Shown here: positions 1 through 11,435 of the stretch, in pieces
Position numbering within the stretch: position 1 is the stretch's first letter
How the letters are laid out: each line of letters starts with the position of its first letter
Source: Asterochloris sp. CNOR1
Lineage: Eukaryota > Chlorophyta > Trebouxiophyceae > Trebouxiales > Trebouxiaceae
Assembly: GCA_963969365.1 (NCBI GenBank)
Contig: OZ017756.1
Coordinates: 248,001 to 312,000 of the forward strand
Length of the DNA stretch: 64,000 nucleotides
Direction of reading: 5' to 3'
Notes under the pieces: model-generated
What the model saw: only the letters and a program-made list of their open reading frames with translations
What the model was told of the DNA's origin: nothing
Database searches by the model: none
Made by a program: the position numbers and the translations under genes

Positions 1-2948
1 CAGGCGGCCTTGTGCTGCTTTGCAGAGGGCACTGGACCCTGGAAGCACATCAGCATGTGCGGCCTACCTGCTGCAGGGGCACGCTGCTCTGTCCGCTCAG
101 CAGAGGGGTGATGGCCAGAACTGCGTTGACGTCCCCCGTCAGCTGCTGCAGCGCATCCTCTCCGCAAGCGCAGCCTGCAGGCCAACAGGTCAGGCTGAGT
201 CTGGGGAGCAGGCAGCAACATGTGATGCTGCAGCTGCCCAACCAGGGTCCAACAGGCTGGGCTGAGTCTGGCAGTGCTGGCAGCAATGTGTGGTGCGCAT
301 TGGGTGCAGCTTTATAAGCAAGAGTCAACAGGCTGAGCTGAGTCTGCCAAAGCTTGCAGCAACGTGGGGTGCCTTGAGGAGTTAGGTACTGCAGCACTCT
401 CGCACAGGGAATCTGGCAGACCAGCATGCTGCTGCGCTACAAGGGCTGATGGTACCAAGCACAACAGGGTCAAACAACAACCAACCAGCTGCATGGGCTG
501 GTGATGTTGTGAAGGCCGGGTCTGGTTCAGGTTGCATAGGCTGCAGCGACTGCATTGCGATACGTTCAAAGCCGCACAAAAGTGAGCGTTCTGACACAGA
601 TGTCGTTTGCACGCTGCGTGGCTGAGTTTGTATGACACCGCCTTGAAAGCTGCTGTCTGCTCTGGCGCCCCAACAAGGTTGCACGACGCAGAAGCATGGC
701 AAATGCTTGCCTCTCATGTCAGCTACCATACCAGCGCAAAATGCACATACCTGCGCCCCTCAGGCTACCCCTCAGGCTCCTGCCCTGAGATCGGCACGAC
801 TAGAAGAGTTGGCAGCAATAAGAAACATGCTCACGCAGAGGCTGACGGTAGCTACAGGGCTGCCCACTCGACTCGATTGCCAGAGCCAAACTCTGGCAGC
901 CGCTTCAAAGCATGCCGATGCGTTTGCTGAGGGAAAGTAACTGCCTTACGCAGGGGCCGCGCCGCCACTGTGAGTCCCAGGGCTGCCCTTTCAGGTTCCT
1001 CCGCCAGAGCAAGCTTGAAGATGGATGGCAGGACACGGGCGACCACCAGGGCCGTGCACCAAGCCTCAAAACGGCTGGCTTCTGCCATGCAACCATAGGC
1101 AGCGTCCCTACAGCGCAGCAGAATCAGTGATGAATGAGCGGCACTGGGTGTTGGCAGGTGCTCACACTGCAGTGACACACGCTGTCCAGCTTTGACAAAC
1201 CTGCCAAAATGCTGCACATGCTGTGGGCCGCATGTGATGCCCAGTTCTGTGGTGTGTCGTAAATGGATGGCAGGCAGCATGTCCTGTAGGACATCAGGCC
1301 CGACAGAGCCATGCACTGCACTCTGGCAGCAAACCCCGGCTGGCCATCCTCGACTACTTCGGTGCACCTCACCTGATGGGAGGCAGCATATCCTGCAGCA
1401 GGACTTGCACTCCCACTCCCACGCTGAAGCAGAGGTGGGCACAACAGCAGTGAAACCAGGAGGGCCAGTTTGTGCTGCAGCAGTGCCTCCAAAGCCATGA
1501 GAGCTGTGCACCTCATGCAGGGCATGCAGCAAATGCAGGGCATGCAGCAACCCCATGGCTGTGAACCTGTGCCACCTTTGGTGCGCCTGACCTGACAGCA
1601 GTCAGCTCGTCCTGCAGCAATGTCACCCAAGCCACAAGCCCGATGTCGTGCAGTCTGGGCAGCAACGCCCTGACATGAGATGCTTGCTACACAACCCTGA
1701 CGGCGCGTCACTTATGCTGCACCCACTGCTGCCAGAGCTGCCAACAGCCTGCATCCCGGAGCTTACATGCTGGCCTCACCTGACGGCCGCAGATTCTACT
1801 CAAGGTACGCCACGGAAGCTGCCGGCCTGGTACTTTGGGCAGCGAAAGCCCGACAGGAGATTCCTGCTACACCCATCTGACGGCAGGCAGCCAGTGTTGG
1901 CCCCAGTGCCGCCAGAGCTGCCAACAGGCTGCATCCTATGGCACCCTTGCTGCACCTCACCTGACAGCAGGCAGCTTGTTCGTGAGCAGACCCGCTAGGG
2001 CTGCCAACAGTTTGCAGCCCTGCCTCACCTGACAGCAGGCAGCTTGTCCTGCAGCAGTGCCACCAGGGCTGACAGGGTGTTGGAGCGCAGCATGGCATGG
2101 ACCCCAGGCGCCTTGCCGGCCACCAGGCGCATGGCCACTGCTGCCTGCAGCCGCGCAGCGTCGTCCTGCTCCTGCATGAGTAGGCGACCTGGTTTCAGAG
2201 CTGGACTCGGGCTGACACTCGGAAGCCGTGGGCACCAAGGGCAGCTTGCAGCCGCACAGTGCGCTCCTGCCTCGGCACCAGAAGGCAACCCTGTTTTCAG
2301 AGCAAGATTGGGGCACCAAGAAGGTTCTGTTGCAGCACTACAGCTTGCAGCTGGCCCATTGAGCTCCTGCAGTGGCAGACACAAGTGCTACAAGAGCAGT
2401 GTGATGTAAGTACAGGGCAGTCATGTGTAGCCGTTTGCTCCTGCACAGCACATGCGGGAAAGCGGCTGGCAACAAGGCTGGAGCACCGCCAGATAATTGC
2501 TGCAGCTGGGAAGCTTGGCTATCATGCTGAGCGGCTCGCTGCACTGAAGAAGCTCTGGCTCCTGGACGCCACAAAGTCCAGCGCTGGCAATGGCAAACAG
2601 CACAGTGGTAGCTGCTTTGGTCAGCAGCTCTGTATCGCATGTCGACAGATGGTGGATTGCGCACAGCCGCACCTTCAGGAGATCTGTCAGAGCTGCAGGC
2701 ATCTCCGCTGTCAGGCACTGCACGTATGTGCCTGTCTGCGCCAGCAGCTGCTCAGCCGCAAGCAGGGCTTGGCACCTTACTGCAAGCTCAGCTGACCTGA
2801 GCTGCTGAACACACTTGCCAGAGGCTCTGTTGCCAAAGGCTTTTGTCACAGCACTATCTGGCAGCTGTTTGACGTCTGGCTTCGCAGCAAACCTGCAGAT
2901 GTGACGCATGTTGCTTTCCAGCGTCATTGTGGGCCTGCAGAGGTGCAC
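1..2948 (-). CDS. RSP8: Radial spoke protein 8 / RSPH14-like armadillo-repeat protein (3' end outside window)
   Basis: Likely a structural protein of the axonemal radial spoke in the cilium (RSP8 in Chlamydomonas, RSPH14/RTDR1 in vertebrates). Exons on the minus strand, high to low: 2948-2673, 2171-2029, 1107-950, 174-68; phases join without break and the gene continues past position 1. The first exon has the family pattern of a basic AxxxRAxxK start and an RCQALLAAEQLL helix followed by YVQCLTAEMPAALTDLLK. Exon 2 gives an armadillo repeat ending LVALLQDKLPAVR. Exon 3 contains RFEAWCTALVVARVLPSIFK, which lines up with the RSPH14 stretch ending GLIPSLVWKL. Exon 4 gives EDALQQLTGDVNAVLAITPLL. 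Identification rests on remembered RSPH14 sequence, not a search. The start could be Met at 2948 or 2927. Introns 2 and 3 are full of degenerate repeats (listed separately). Confidence 0.72.
180..375. repeat. Degenerate tandem repeat in intron 3 of the RSP8-like gene
   Basis: About three copies, spaced roughly 70-75 bp, of a block reading approximately 'caacaggctgrgctgagtct' followed by 'gcagcaaygtg'. The first copy directly abuts the 3' splice site of exon 4 (position 174), so the array appears to have grown outward from that junction. Confidence 0.6.
1250..2080. repeat. Serial copies of the exon 2 / 5' splice-site junction inside intron 2
   Basis: The true exon 2 end reads, on the plus strand, 'cctcacctgacagcaggcag' near 2023. 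Related blocks occur near 1955 (the same 20 bases), 1873, 1774, 1695, 1590, 1367 and 1270, mostly 70-110 bp apart. Several are followed by a 'gccagagctgccaacag'-type segment. Read on the gene strand, most copies encode a degraded LLQDxLPAVR followed by a GTGAGG-like donor. The plus-strand spacing and order are what one expects of repeated tandem duplication of the junction, later diverged. Confidence 0.65.
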
Positions 2949-4089
2949 AGATTGCTGTAAGTGCAGTTCAAAGACCTCATGAACTTACCTGACTACAATG
3001 CCAATTTCCGGACATGCAGACTTGTCTCGCAGCAATGCGAGCCTGCAGACAGGGACCCACAGCACTGCTCCTCTGATCATTTGGACGCATTGCGTCCCAC
3101 TATCAAGTTTGCACGATCCCGTTGCCCAAGCTCTGCTGCTGGCCACTCCACAGCAATGGCTACTCCTGGAACACCTGCCGCCGACTGTCAGGCTGCAGCC
3201 CCTATGCTGCCTTGGGAGACTGCGCAGACAATGCTGGCAGCGCAGCGAGCCCAGCCAGGTGTGCATTGCTGTTGCTGCATCAGCAGCCTGCAGACTGAGT
3301 TCATACAAGGCAGGGGGGCCTCGCCGCTAATTCAATGTTCCATGGACGTGGTGCATGCACTCGCCATGGAGCGCATGTCTGCTAGGCAGGGGCAGCAAGC
3401 TGGCGACGACTCCGTCAGCAAGTACAAGCGCCTGCAGCAGAGGCAGCCAGCGTGGACCTCACAGATGCCGTCACCGCAGCAATCTGATGAGCGGAGGCGG
3501 CAGCGCCACCTGCAGACTCAGCCATTCAGACCATCTGCCTCAGCCCCAGTGGCGCTGTCGAGACTGCAGTGCGCCTGATGCGTGGAGGCAGCCCCTGCAT
3601 GCAGGGCTGCAGCCGTCCAGCTTTGCAGGCCTGCCTGGCCAGCGGCAGAGATTTGAAGTAGTCAAGGTGTTGAAGCCAGGACAGATGCTGCAACAGCTGC
3701 GGGCCTGCCTAAAGAGGTGGCAGCCAGGTGGTCCGCATTCTGACAGCTGCGGTGTGCAGCAAGATGGCGCTGGGTACCTTGGGGGAGCGGTGACCTTCCC
3801 AGAACCAACACTGGGGCTGCGCAGTGATGGAGGTGCTGGCTGACAAGCAGCTGGCAGCCCCTGCCGCCTTGTCATTTCTAGTGAGAGTTAGTCGCCCATG
3901 CTGGGTTGGGGGCTGGGCTGCGCCAGTCTGTACAGAGACTGCTCAACCTGACTGCGGCGCTGCAGCACCTTATCTCCCCACTTCCAGCTCTGAGGCTGCT
4001 TGACATGAGCATGGCAGCACCAGCTGCGGGCTGGCCAAACAGCCTATTTGCCTGAGGCCTACCCCAAAGCATGCTTGCATACACTGTTG
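2949..4089. other. Region between the RSP8-like gene and plastid DNA; unassigned ORF 2961-3578 (+)
   Basis: The longest open frame is 2961-3578 on the plus strand (205 codons). It is Gln/Ser/Arg-rich in its second half and resembles no family I recognise. A second frame (3355-3843) overlaps it. Neither has a convincing start context or splice structure, and composition is like the surrounding introns. The stretch may be promoter and 5' UTR of the RSP8-like gene plus non-coding DNA. Confidence 0.25.
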
Positions 4090-5312
4090 CACTTCTCAAT
4101 CAGTATAAAGTCAAGATGCAAACCTTCAAAATTTCCTTGTTACTCCATTTGTTGCCAGTCTTGTTAGCGTTTTGCTTAAAGCTTGTGCCTAGCAAGTGAC
4201 CGTGCGAAGCATCACGGTCACTGTTTTTTTTCCAGAACACGTGACCGTGCGAAGGGTCACTTTGATTTACTAACAAGACTTCTTGATCGATTGAAGGTGC
4301 TTTGCTCTTGCTGCTCAAAGCTTTTAACGGCCTTTTCAACGCATTCCTGTGTTCAAAGCTTTTAGCAAGGACAGGCAATAGTTTTCGCTGGCGTTCTTGC
4401 TTGTGCGTAAGGGTGTGACCCTTCGCGCCAAGTCGCACACCACCTTTCAAACCAAAAGCGCCCAATTTTTGTTGGCGGGAGGAAGTGGGATTAAAAGCAA
4501 AGAAAATTATTTTAGAACCCTTGGAGAAATGACTTATTAAAGCACGGCCCTCTGGATAGTTGAGCTGTTTCAAGCTTCGTTCTAAATAATCTCTAAACTT
4601 TAGATCAAAGAGAAACAGTTCACCGTAATGGTAATTACTGTACCACGGGGAGTCATACTTTCTATTGGTCTCTTGCAACCCTTAAAGAGATAGGGTTAAT
4701 TTTTTGTCCCATAGATGTTTCTTTTTCTTGTTTTTATGTGTTTTTTCTTAATGTATTGTTTCCTTATGCATCCTAGTAGCAACAAAAGATTAGGGTCGAC
4801 CGAAGGCAGTACCACGACAAAGTAAAACCTTTACGTGACCCGTCCTGTGCTGCGCATCAGGATGCACGCAAGTGGTTGCGTGGAGTTTTGTCGTGATGCA
4901 AGCAAAATTTTCTTGTTGCTATACGTGCGAAGCAAGTCGCGAAGCAACTACTTGCGTGCTTCGCTGTGCGAGCGTAGCACGCAAGAAGGTAGCACAGCAA
5001 TTGCTAGTGATGGGTACCAAGAGCCTGTGCTCTGCTGACCGAAGGTAACAATTGACTTGTTGCTAGTTACCTTCAATTCACTTATTGCTAGTGATGCAGA
5101 GCAAGTGCGAAGCAAGGTCGTGCTACCTTCGGTTAGAAGGGCGGAATTGCTTCGCATGCGCAAAGAGCAAGAAGCAACGACAAGCACAACCTTGTGCTCT
5201 GCATCAATTGCTTGTGTTTTTTTGTGTAAAGCAAGGACCGGCCTCGTGCTTCCTACAAATGCAATTGGTACGCTTGTGTTGCTTCTTGCTACTAGCAACA
5301 AGAAAATTCACC
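4090..5312. other. Nuclear plastid DNA insertion (NUPT)
   Basis: Base composition changes sharply: flanks are GC- and CAG-rich, while this block is AT-rich with runs such as 'tttttgtcccatag' and 'gtttttatgtg'. It contains many copies of short repeats typical of chlamydomonadalean plastid spacers: 'gcgaagcaag', 'gtgctaccttcggt', 'gtagcacgcaagaaggtagc', and the near-palindrome at 4241-4260 ('gtgaccgtgcgaagggtcac'). The left part is a plastid-like reading frame (4100-4678). No intact plastid tRNA is visible. Edges are estimated from composition to within about 20 bp. An assembly chimera joining plastid and nuclear reads is the main alternative. Confidence 0.7.
4100..4678 (-). pseudogene. rps3: Plastid rps3-like reading frame within the NUPT
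   Basis: An open frame of 192 codons, Lys/Ser/Phe-rich and unlike nuclear genes here. Its N-terminal part contains SPWYSNYHYGELFLFDLKF and a later RALISHFSKGSKIIFFAFNP. The spacing of W, Y, D, R and the following hydrophobic strand fits the beginning of chloroplast ribosomal protein S3 (consensus S-W-[FY]...Y...L..D...R..L). The C-terminal half is translated plastid repeat: SDPSHGHVF and SDRDASHGHLLG come from the 'gtgacc...ggtcac' palindromes. Chlorophycean rps3 genes often carry long inserts, so this could be a fragment of a large plastid gene. It lacks the usual MGQK start. Nuclear expression is unlikely. Assignment to rps3 is tentative. Confidence 0.42.
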
Positions 5313-5508
5313 TGTAATGAGATGCATAGACCATCAGGAGTAGGGATTGTCAGATGAGATGCAAGCACCAGAAAAGGACACAGCCCTTCAGGCAGGTCAT
5401 CCGCTTGGGACTAGTTGCACGGTGACGATCTGAGCGCAAAAATGTGCAGGCTCACACTTCAGAGTGGGATCAGACGACCTTCGGTAAGGCACAGGTGGTC
5501 AGGAAAGG

Positions 5509-8500
5509 TCACCGCTGGGGCAGTGGCTCCTTGCTGCTGGGTTTGCACTGCTTCAGGATGGCAGCTGCAGGCAGCCCTAGGTGGCGGTTGGCTGCCAGCA
5601 CCCTACGCCCCATGACGTCGAATGGGCCGCCAGTGGGGTCCAGCACCTGGCCGCCAGCCTCCTCCACAATGACCGCGCCAGCTGCAACGTCCCAGCAGCC
5701 CCCAAAGCCAATTTCGTACATCACATCCAGCTTCCCCGCCGCCACATTACACAGATTCATGGCGCATGCTCCCGAGCAGCGAACCGAGCGCATCTGGCTG
5801 CTGAGGACTTTGATGCGGTCAAAGATGGCGGCCTGCAAGCACAAAAGCGTGTGCAGCTTGTTCTGTGAGCTGCAAAGCCTGGACGGGGAGGCAGGTACGT
5901 GAAGAGGCTCAGGCTTGGGCAAGCGGCAGAAGCTTCTTACTGGAGGCTGGATGTCAAGTGCACTGGCTGCTACCAGGGAATGCATCTTCCGCTTTTTACA
6001 GCCTCAGCAAGCAGGCAGTATTGCCCAGCAGGTGCTGTGGTGAGTGGGCAAAGATGACGTAGAAGCGTCTGTGGCTTGTGCTCACTGGGCAAGACCTTCC
6101 CTGGTTGTACATGCTCAGCACGCAGGCAGTGTTGCCGTAGGGGTTGCTGTCGTGAATGACTAGCACCAGCTGCCTCCAGCCCGCTGCTCTGTTGCCAGCT
6201 GTGGCACCCCGCTGCCTCACCATGGTCTCAGCGTCCCGGCTGATGCCCAGCTCTGTGCCCAGCATGGCCTGCTCCAGCTGCTTCTTTTCTGACACACGAA
6301 TGGGCTGGTTGTTCAGGAAGGCCCCCTGGCCGCGCATGGCTGTGTACAGCTCCTTGAGAATGGGGTTGTACACCACGCCCACCTGCACAGTTGCAGTACA
6401 GACCCAGTCAAAGCTGCACAGCTGTCCACATGAAACTTCAGGAGAGTGTTGTACCCCACATCCACCTGCAAGGCAACGGCACAGGGGCTGGGTGGAGGTG
6501 CAGCTTGGGCAGGCTGAGGCTGGCGCACACAAAGGGTCAGCAGGCACGGTCGTCATACATGCCGAGCCCATTCATCTGGTCTCAGCACTTGCATTGTAGT
6601 CTAACCGCCGCGGAATCAAGATTCCAGGCAGATGCAGCTCCTCCATACAGGCTTCGCCCAGAAGGAACAGTGGGGATTCAGTCAGGTGCCCCAAGCAAAC
6701 CTCGGTGCTTGGTGGTCAGCACTGCATACGCACAGGATGGGGGTCAGGCAGTGCTGGCCAGGCCGACTGACATGCAACTTGCACCTTGATGTTCAGTCTG
6801 GTGCTGCCCAAAACAGAGGGGCCATGTAGATGTACGCAGGCCACGGCATGCGTACAACAGCCATCAAGCACAGGGATGGGGGACACAGCCACACTGACCT
6901 TGCACTGGATGGGCCACGTGCACATGAGGTCAGGCATGAGACTGCTCAGCCCAACAGGCGGATGTCAAGCCGTCAGACAGACGTGACCGTGCGAAGGGTC
7001 ACGTGCTACCTACTTGCTTTTATTGCATGCGAAGCAACACCGACAAGCAATGCGCCCTTCTTCCGCCCTTCTTCCGCCCAGGTAATTGCGTACAAATTCT
7101 GTTGGCAGGCAAATCCGGGCAATGTGTTCAGGCCTACCTGCCCCTTGCGCTTGATGGTCAGCCCGATGCTCACGCACACAAAGGGCCAGCGGTGCACGAA
7201 GTTGGTGGTGCCGTCCAATGGGTCCACCATCCTGCAGGCACAGTCGCGCTCGGCTGAGCAGGCTTGTGGGGTGCGGTGAGACATGGTATGAGCAGGCTTC
7301 TGGCATCCTTTGTTGCAGCTGACATCGACAGGATGGATTACTGCCTGACTTCAGCCAGGCTGCAGTACACCGCTATGCACACCGCTACTCGTCAGGTAGA
7401 CTCGGCCCACAAGTCTGCTGATGTGTGTCCCACGCAGCTCTGCCCCAATTCATCTGGCACAGCTGCCCAGCACAGCCGGCCTTGTAGCACCTCCAAGTCG
7501 CCCCTGGCGACCACATTGACTCATCTGGAAGCTCACTGGCTGAATGCTACACTGCAGAGCACTCCTCCCTCAAGTGGGTGTGAATGAGATAGCAGCTCTG
7601 CAGCACCCCAACTCTATTGCTGCACACTGATGAACCATGCTGACCCAGCTGTGAGCTTGCTGATCCTGCACTGCATAGGCCCTCTGCAGGGTCTGCAGCC
7701 TGCCCACAGCTGTGGCCCCACATACAGGCTGCTCTGCACCAGCCCAGGCAGGCTGCTCTGCAGCGACACTGGTCTCAACAGTTGTTGCGTTCTATAGATG
7801 GCTTGTGAACTCCTGCACGGCTGAACGCTTTCTCCAGGGAATCTGAGGCCATGAGGCAGCTCTGCAGCATCCCAAGCCTGTGCCTCGAGACTGCCCCACC
7901 ACTGGGCTCACCACTCAGCCCCATGACGAGCTCCTGGGCAGCTGAGCCCTCCTCAGGCTTGTGCAGCCTGATGCTCGGCAGGCTGTCCTGCATTACCACT
8001 CATCTCACCACGTCGGCTCATCTGTGAGCTCGCTGGTGTATCCCTGCGCGGCTGAGCCCTCCTCCCCAATGAATTTGTGATTGGGGAAGGCCTGCCTGAT
8101 GCTGGACAAGATGACCTCCTCGCACTGTTTATCTGTGGCCGTTACCAGGTCCACGGATCCCTTGTACTCCACTGCCTTCTCCTACAGGCAGCAGTGTGGG
8201 GTGTGTCCAAGACACTGCAGGTGGCACTCAGAGCTAGCCGCTGCAGTGGCGGGCCGGCATCATGGCAATGAACAGGGAGATGCAATGCCATGCAGCTGAG
8301 CCACGCGGTCAGTGCTTGTAATCTGGACCAGACATTGATGATGCTTGACGGTGCACTCCGGGTCAGCCAGGCATTCTCAGTGCCAGCAGCCATGCCCACA
8401 TGTGCATGCCCATGCCTGCCCATGCTGATAAACTCAAGTAACACTTGCCTGGTGGAATGCCGCCTCGATTATTGCTCCTGCAGCCTTTGCAGCATCCACC

Positions 8501-8538
8501 GCCACCTTCTGGAAGTCAAGAAGATCCTCCTTTCCCAT
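5509..8538 (-). CDS. VTC4: Inositol monophosphatase / L-galactose-1-phosphate phosphatase (VTC4-like)
   Basis: Mg-dependent phosphatase of the inositol monophosphatase superfamily; plant VTC4 makes free myo-inositol and L-galactose for ascorbate synthesis. Five exons: 8538-8449, 8181-8009, 7231-7138, 6382-6221, 5832-5509 (stop at 5509), all in phase, giving 280 aa against about 270 in plants. Motifs in order: metal-site FIGEEGS (~residue 75), catalytic [12 protein letters not shown] (~residue 100), [18 protein letters not shown], and second metal site [18 protein letters not shown] near the C-terminus. The start [10 protein letters not shown] matches the family N-terminus. No transit peptide is visible, so probably cytosolic. 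Intron 1 uses a GC donor (CAG|GCAAGT). Intron 3 holds a plastid-type repeat at 6979-7100. Choice between inositol- and galactose-phosphate specificity cannot be made from sequence. Confidence 0.93.
6979..7100. repeat. Plastid-type repeat in intron 3 of the VTC4-like gene
   Basis: Contains at 6983-7002 the same 20 bases as 4241-4260 in the NUPT ('gtgaccgtgcgaagggtcac'), followed by 'gtgctacc', 'gcatgcgaagcaac' and a doubled 'cccttcttccg'. It appears to be a second small plastid-derived fragment, independent of or moved from the NUPT 2 kb away. Confidence 0.6.
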
Positions 8539-9605
8539 TGTGATCGTGTTTGCTGCACAAGAGCTGTGCAATCGGCCTGGGCAATACAAAGAGGTAGCTT
8601 GGAGCCTGCTGATGAGTGGCAGGGAAATGGCAGGGCGGGCAGCAAGCATTGGCTTGCTGAAGGTCGTTGGGCACCCTATCTGACATTACTGCGGTGCCTC
8701 CCTGATCAGCATGCTGCAGGCGAGCTTGACAAACATGGCAAGGACCAGTTCGCCCTCCAGCTTCTGATCTGCACAACATGCGAGCTTGCCAAAGTTGTCG
8801 ACCCCGTTGCCGTGCAGCAGGCAGTGAGGTACCAGCCCTGAGCCGTGGATTCTGGGTTTGGTCCTCAGCCAGCCTCTGAGGGACAGTAGCCTAGCTCACA
8901 CAAAGCAGTTGCATGCGCACAGCGGTTCTAGTCCTGCTGTCCATTGCATGCAAACCAAACATGGGACTTTGTGGCACGCGGTCGCAAAAGGCTTCAGGCT
9001 GGCATGGCGCAAACTTGAGAGCAGCCTTGGTGCAGAAGTTTGAGATGGGCCTGTTAAACGACTTCGCTGCTGGTCAGGAGACCCTCACTTCTGGCCACTG
9101 AGGCGTGCTTACATACCAAAGAGATTGCAGGTGTGTCCGCGCAAACGCTGTTGTGGTGTGCTTCATGAGTGTAGTGTAGCACATCCAGGAGCCCCTCTAA
9201 TGGCAGAAAATGTTCAACAGGCACAAGACTTTCTGCTGCCTCAATAGATACAGGTGGCAGGTCTTGCAGGCAGCTCCTTTCATGAAGCAATGGGCAAGCA
9301 AGGGGAGTTGTTTGCGGATGACAATTGCTCAGCTGCTATGCTTGTGAGAACACAGCTGCTCAGATGCAGCGAGCTAGGAGCTCTGCATCCAATTTTTAAC
9401 CAGCATTAAGAGATCACTGCAAGACCAGCATGGCAACTCCCATGCAAAGGTCAGCGTGCGCAGGGATTGTTTGAAACATGCACACTCAGGACATCACCTC
9501 TTGACTGATCATATGCGCAGCAACCTCAGGCATTCACGCAGTGCTGAAGGGAGGGCAGACTGGGGTCTGACTATTACGAGAGTCTTTGGGTCAGGCTAAT
9601 TTATA
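8539..9605. other. Intergenic region between VTC4-like and TLC genes
   Basis: Upstream of the VTC4-like start and downstream of the TLC gene stop. It should hold the VTC4 promoter and the TLC 3' UTR. A minus-strand frame at 9054-9290 (78 codons, containing LPLEGLLDVLHYTHEAHH) looks slightly protein-like but has no traceable splice partners. I see no RNA gene or repeat. Confidence 0.3.
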
Positions 9606-11435
9606 CTAAGATATCATGGCAGTCGGGCGCACCACGTGTGCGTGCCTCCTGAAGTTGGAGGCGTGGAGGGTGTCATAGAGACTGTGTTTCCTTTGCCTTT
9701 GAAGCAGCCGCAGCACCGCTTTGCTGATGCCCCAGACCCAGTACAGGTTAAGGAGGTAACATGAAAGCAATACAAGCAAGAGAGTTCTGTGAACTTTGTT
9801 GAAGGCTGGCGATGGCACATCATACCAGGAGCCCCTGAACAGACAGCCATGGGACCATTAGGGGAGGTCTGCACAGAAACAGATACTCATCACCCGACAG
9901 GCGCTACACCCACGGCAGCATTTGAAGCATGACCGCTGAACATTCAGGACCTTTGAAGTTGAAAATCACATGACAAGCTTGAGCTCACCACATATGCCGC
10001 CAGCTCATCAGGAGCCCAGCACCCATGACCACCACTCTTGAGAACATGAAAGCCACCCACAATGCCATTGCATTCCAGACATACAACTGGCCTGCCTTCT
10101 GGCCTGTGACTGCCAGATGCCACCTGCAGAACATGCTCTACTATCTTGATTGTGAAAGGAACCAAGCGTTTCCTGGAGCCGCAGGCTGCGTCTTGTCCAA
10201 GAGAGGGCCAGGGCAGGCCTGAGTGCTCTTCAGGCATAGCAGCTTGCATAGAGAGACTGAGGTTCTGCATCGGCAACTGCCTTGCTTTGGTTTGCAAGTA
10301 TTGTATGCAGCAAGCTGCCGGCCGGCCATCTGCAGGTAATCCAGCTGGCTGCGATGCGGCTGAGCAGGTGCAGCCCAGAATCAGACACTCGACTCCTCCT
10401 CCAGACCGTCCGTCACCTGAGGTTCATGAAGGGCACCACTACCTCTCCCACAGCGAGGAAAATGAATTGCACCTTGTACAGGCTGCCGGTGCCCAGGTGC
10501 CAGGAGGCTAAAAAGACAAAGAGGGCATGATGTATGATGTCGCATGTGTCCCACATTTCCATGTACACAAAGTTGAAGCCTGCAGGCACAGAGCTGGGGG
10601 TCAAGCAGCATCAGGAGGCTGGGCAGGGGACCTGCGCACATGGGAGAGAAGCTGAACTTGCTCATGACCAATTGAACAGACGCACGCCTTTCAGAAAGCA
10701 GTCGTCAGAAGCTCTCATACAAGCTGGTGCCAGACACAGGAATGATCCTGACAGCCTGGCTGAGGAGCTTCAGAGCACCCTACCTGTGTCAAATAGCATG
10801 TAGCCCACCATAACTGAGCACATGATCTCCTGCACAGGCCGATAGCCAAACACCCAGCTCACATCATAGGGCCGGGCCTCCTGAATGCAGATCAGACACC
10901 CTGCAGCCATGGGTGCAGGCTTGAAGACATCATGGGGGAGCAGTTGGCTGGGAAGCTGCATGGTGCATCAAGTTTGCCTGCTACCACGACGAATGCGTTC
11001 ATGGTCTCCATGAGCCTCTGGTTCCAGTCAGTCACCTGCAGGCACCTGGTTGGTGTGCGACCTGAAGCAGTATGAACACATGCCAGCGCAGGCAGGTTGT
11101 CGTCGAGGCATGGATGCAAGCGCAAAAAGTGTTGCTGTTGAGGCATAGAGGCAAGCATAATGCTACAAATGCAGCCAGCAGTGAACACTTCTGTTCTGTT
11201 GATTCAACAGGCAGCAGGGGATGCAGCTGCACACCGTACTTACATGCTCCTCCTTGAATGTGCTGAATAGCTTCTTGGGAAGGCTGGTGGTCTGACAGAT
11301 GCTGAACAGTGCTGAATAAATCAACATTGTGATGATTGCTGTTTGATGAAAGTGTTGCTGGTCACCAAGCTGGTGCTCTTTAAACCAGGCAATGTTATCA
11401 GCTTGTGTGAGGGCTATCTTCCCCCCTTGCAGCAT
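9606..11435 (-). CDS. TLC-domain multi-pass membrane protein (TLCD4/TMEM56-like)
   Basis: TRAM/LAG1/CLN8 family membrane protein, expected in the ER or Golgi. Six exons: 11435-11244, 11035-10978, 10900-10784, 10579-10417, 10123-9989, 9834-9606; phases join to give 297 aa. Recognisable elements: WNQRLMETMNAFVVVAG (TLC entry helix), the conserved DIIHHALFVFLASWHLG with its His pair, the FLAVGEVVVPFMNLRW segment that marks TLCD4-type proteins, then LYVWNAMALWVAFMFSRVVV and the C-terminal helix LLSCYLLNLYWVWGISKAV. Intron 2 seems to use a GC donor (CAG|GCAAAC). The frame stays open upstream of Met 11435 (RRTYFTL precedes it), so the protein may start earlier. Activity is unknown for this subgroup; ceramide synthase is unlikely because it lacks the longer Lag1 motif. 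Confidence 0.83.

Noticed and set aside
2430-2660. Extra exon of the RSP8-like gene reading ELLTKAATTVLFAIASAG
   Set aside because: It looks coding, but a GTGCGG donor at 2672 joins in phase to the acceptor at 2171 and restores the family alignment without it; it may be a relic exon.
10141-10329. Alternative TLC exon reading NAWFLSQSR
   Set aside because: The phase does not fit; the acceptor at 10123 gives the conserved NLRW junction and a full in-phase model.
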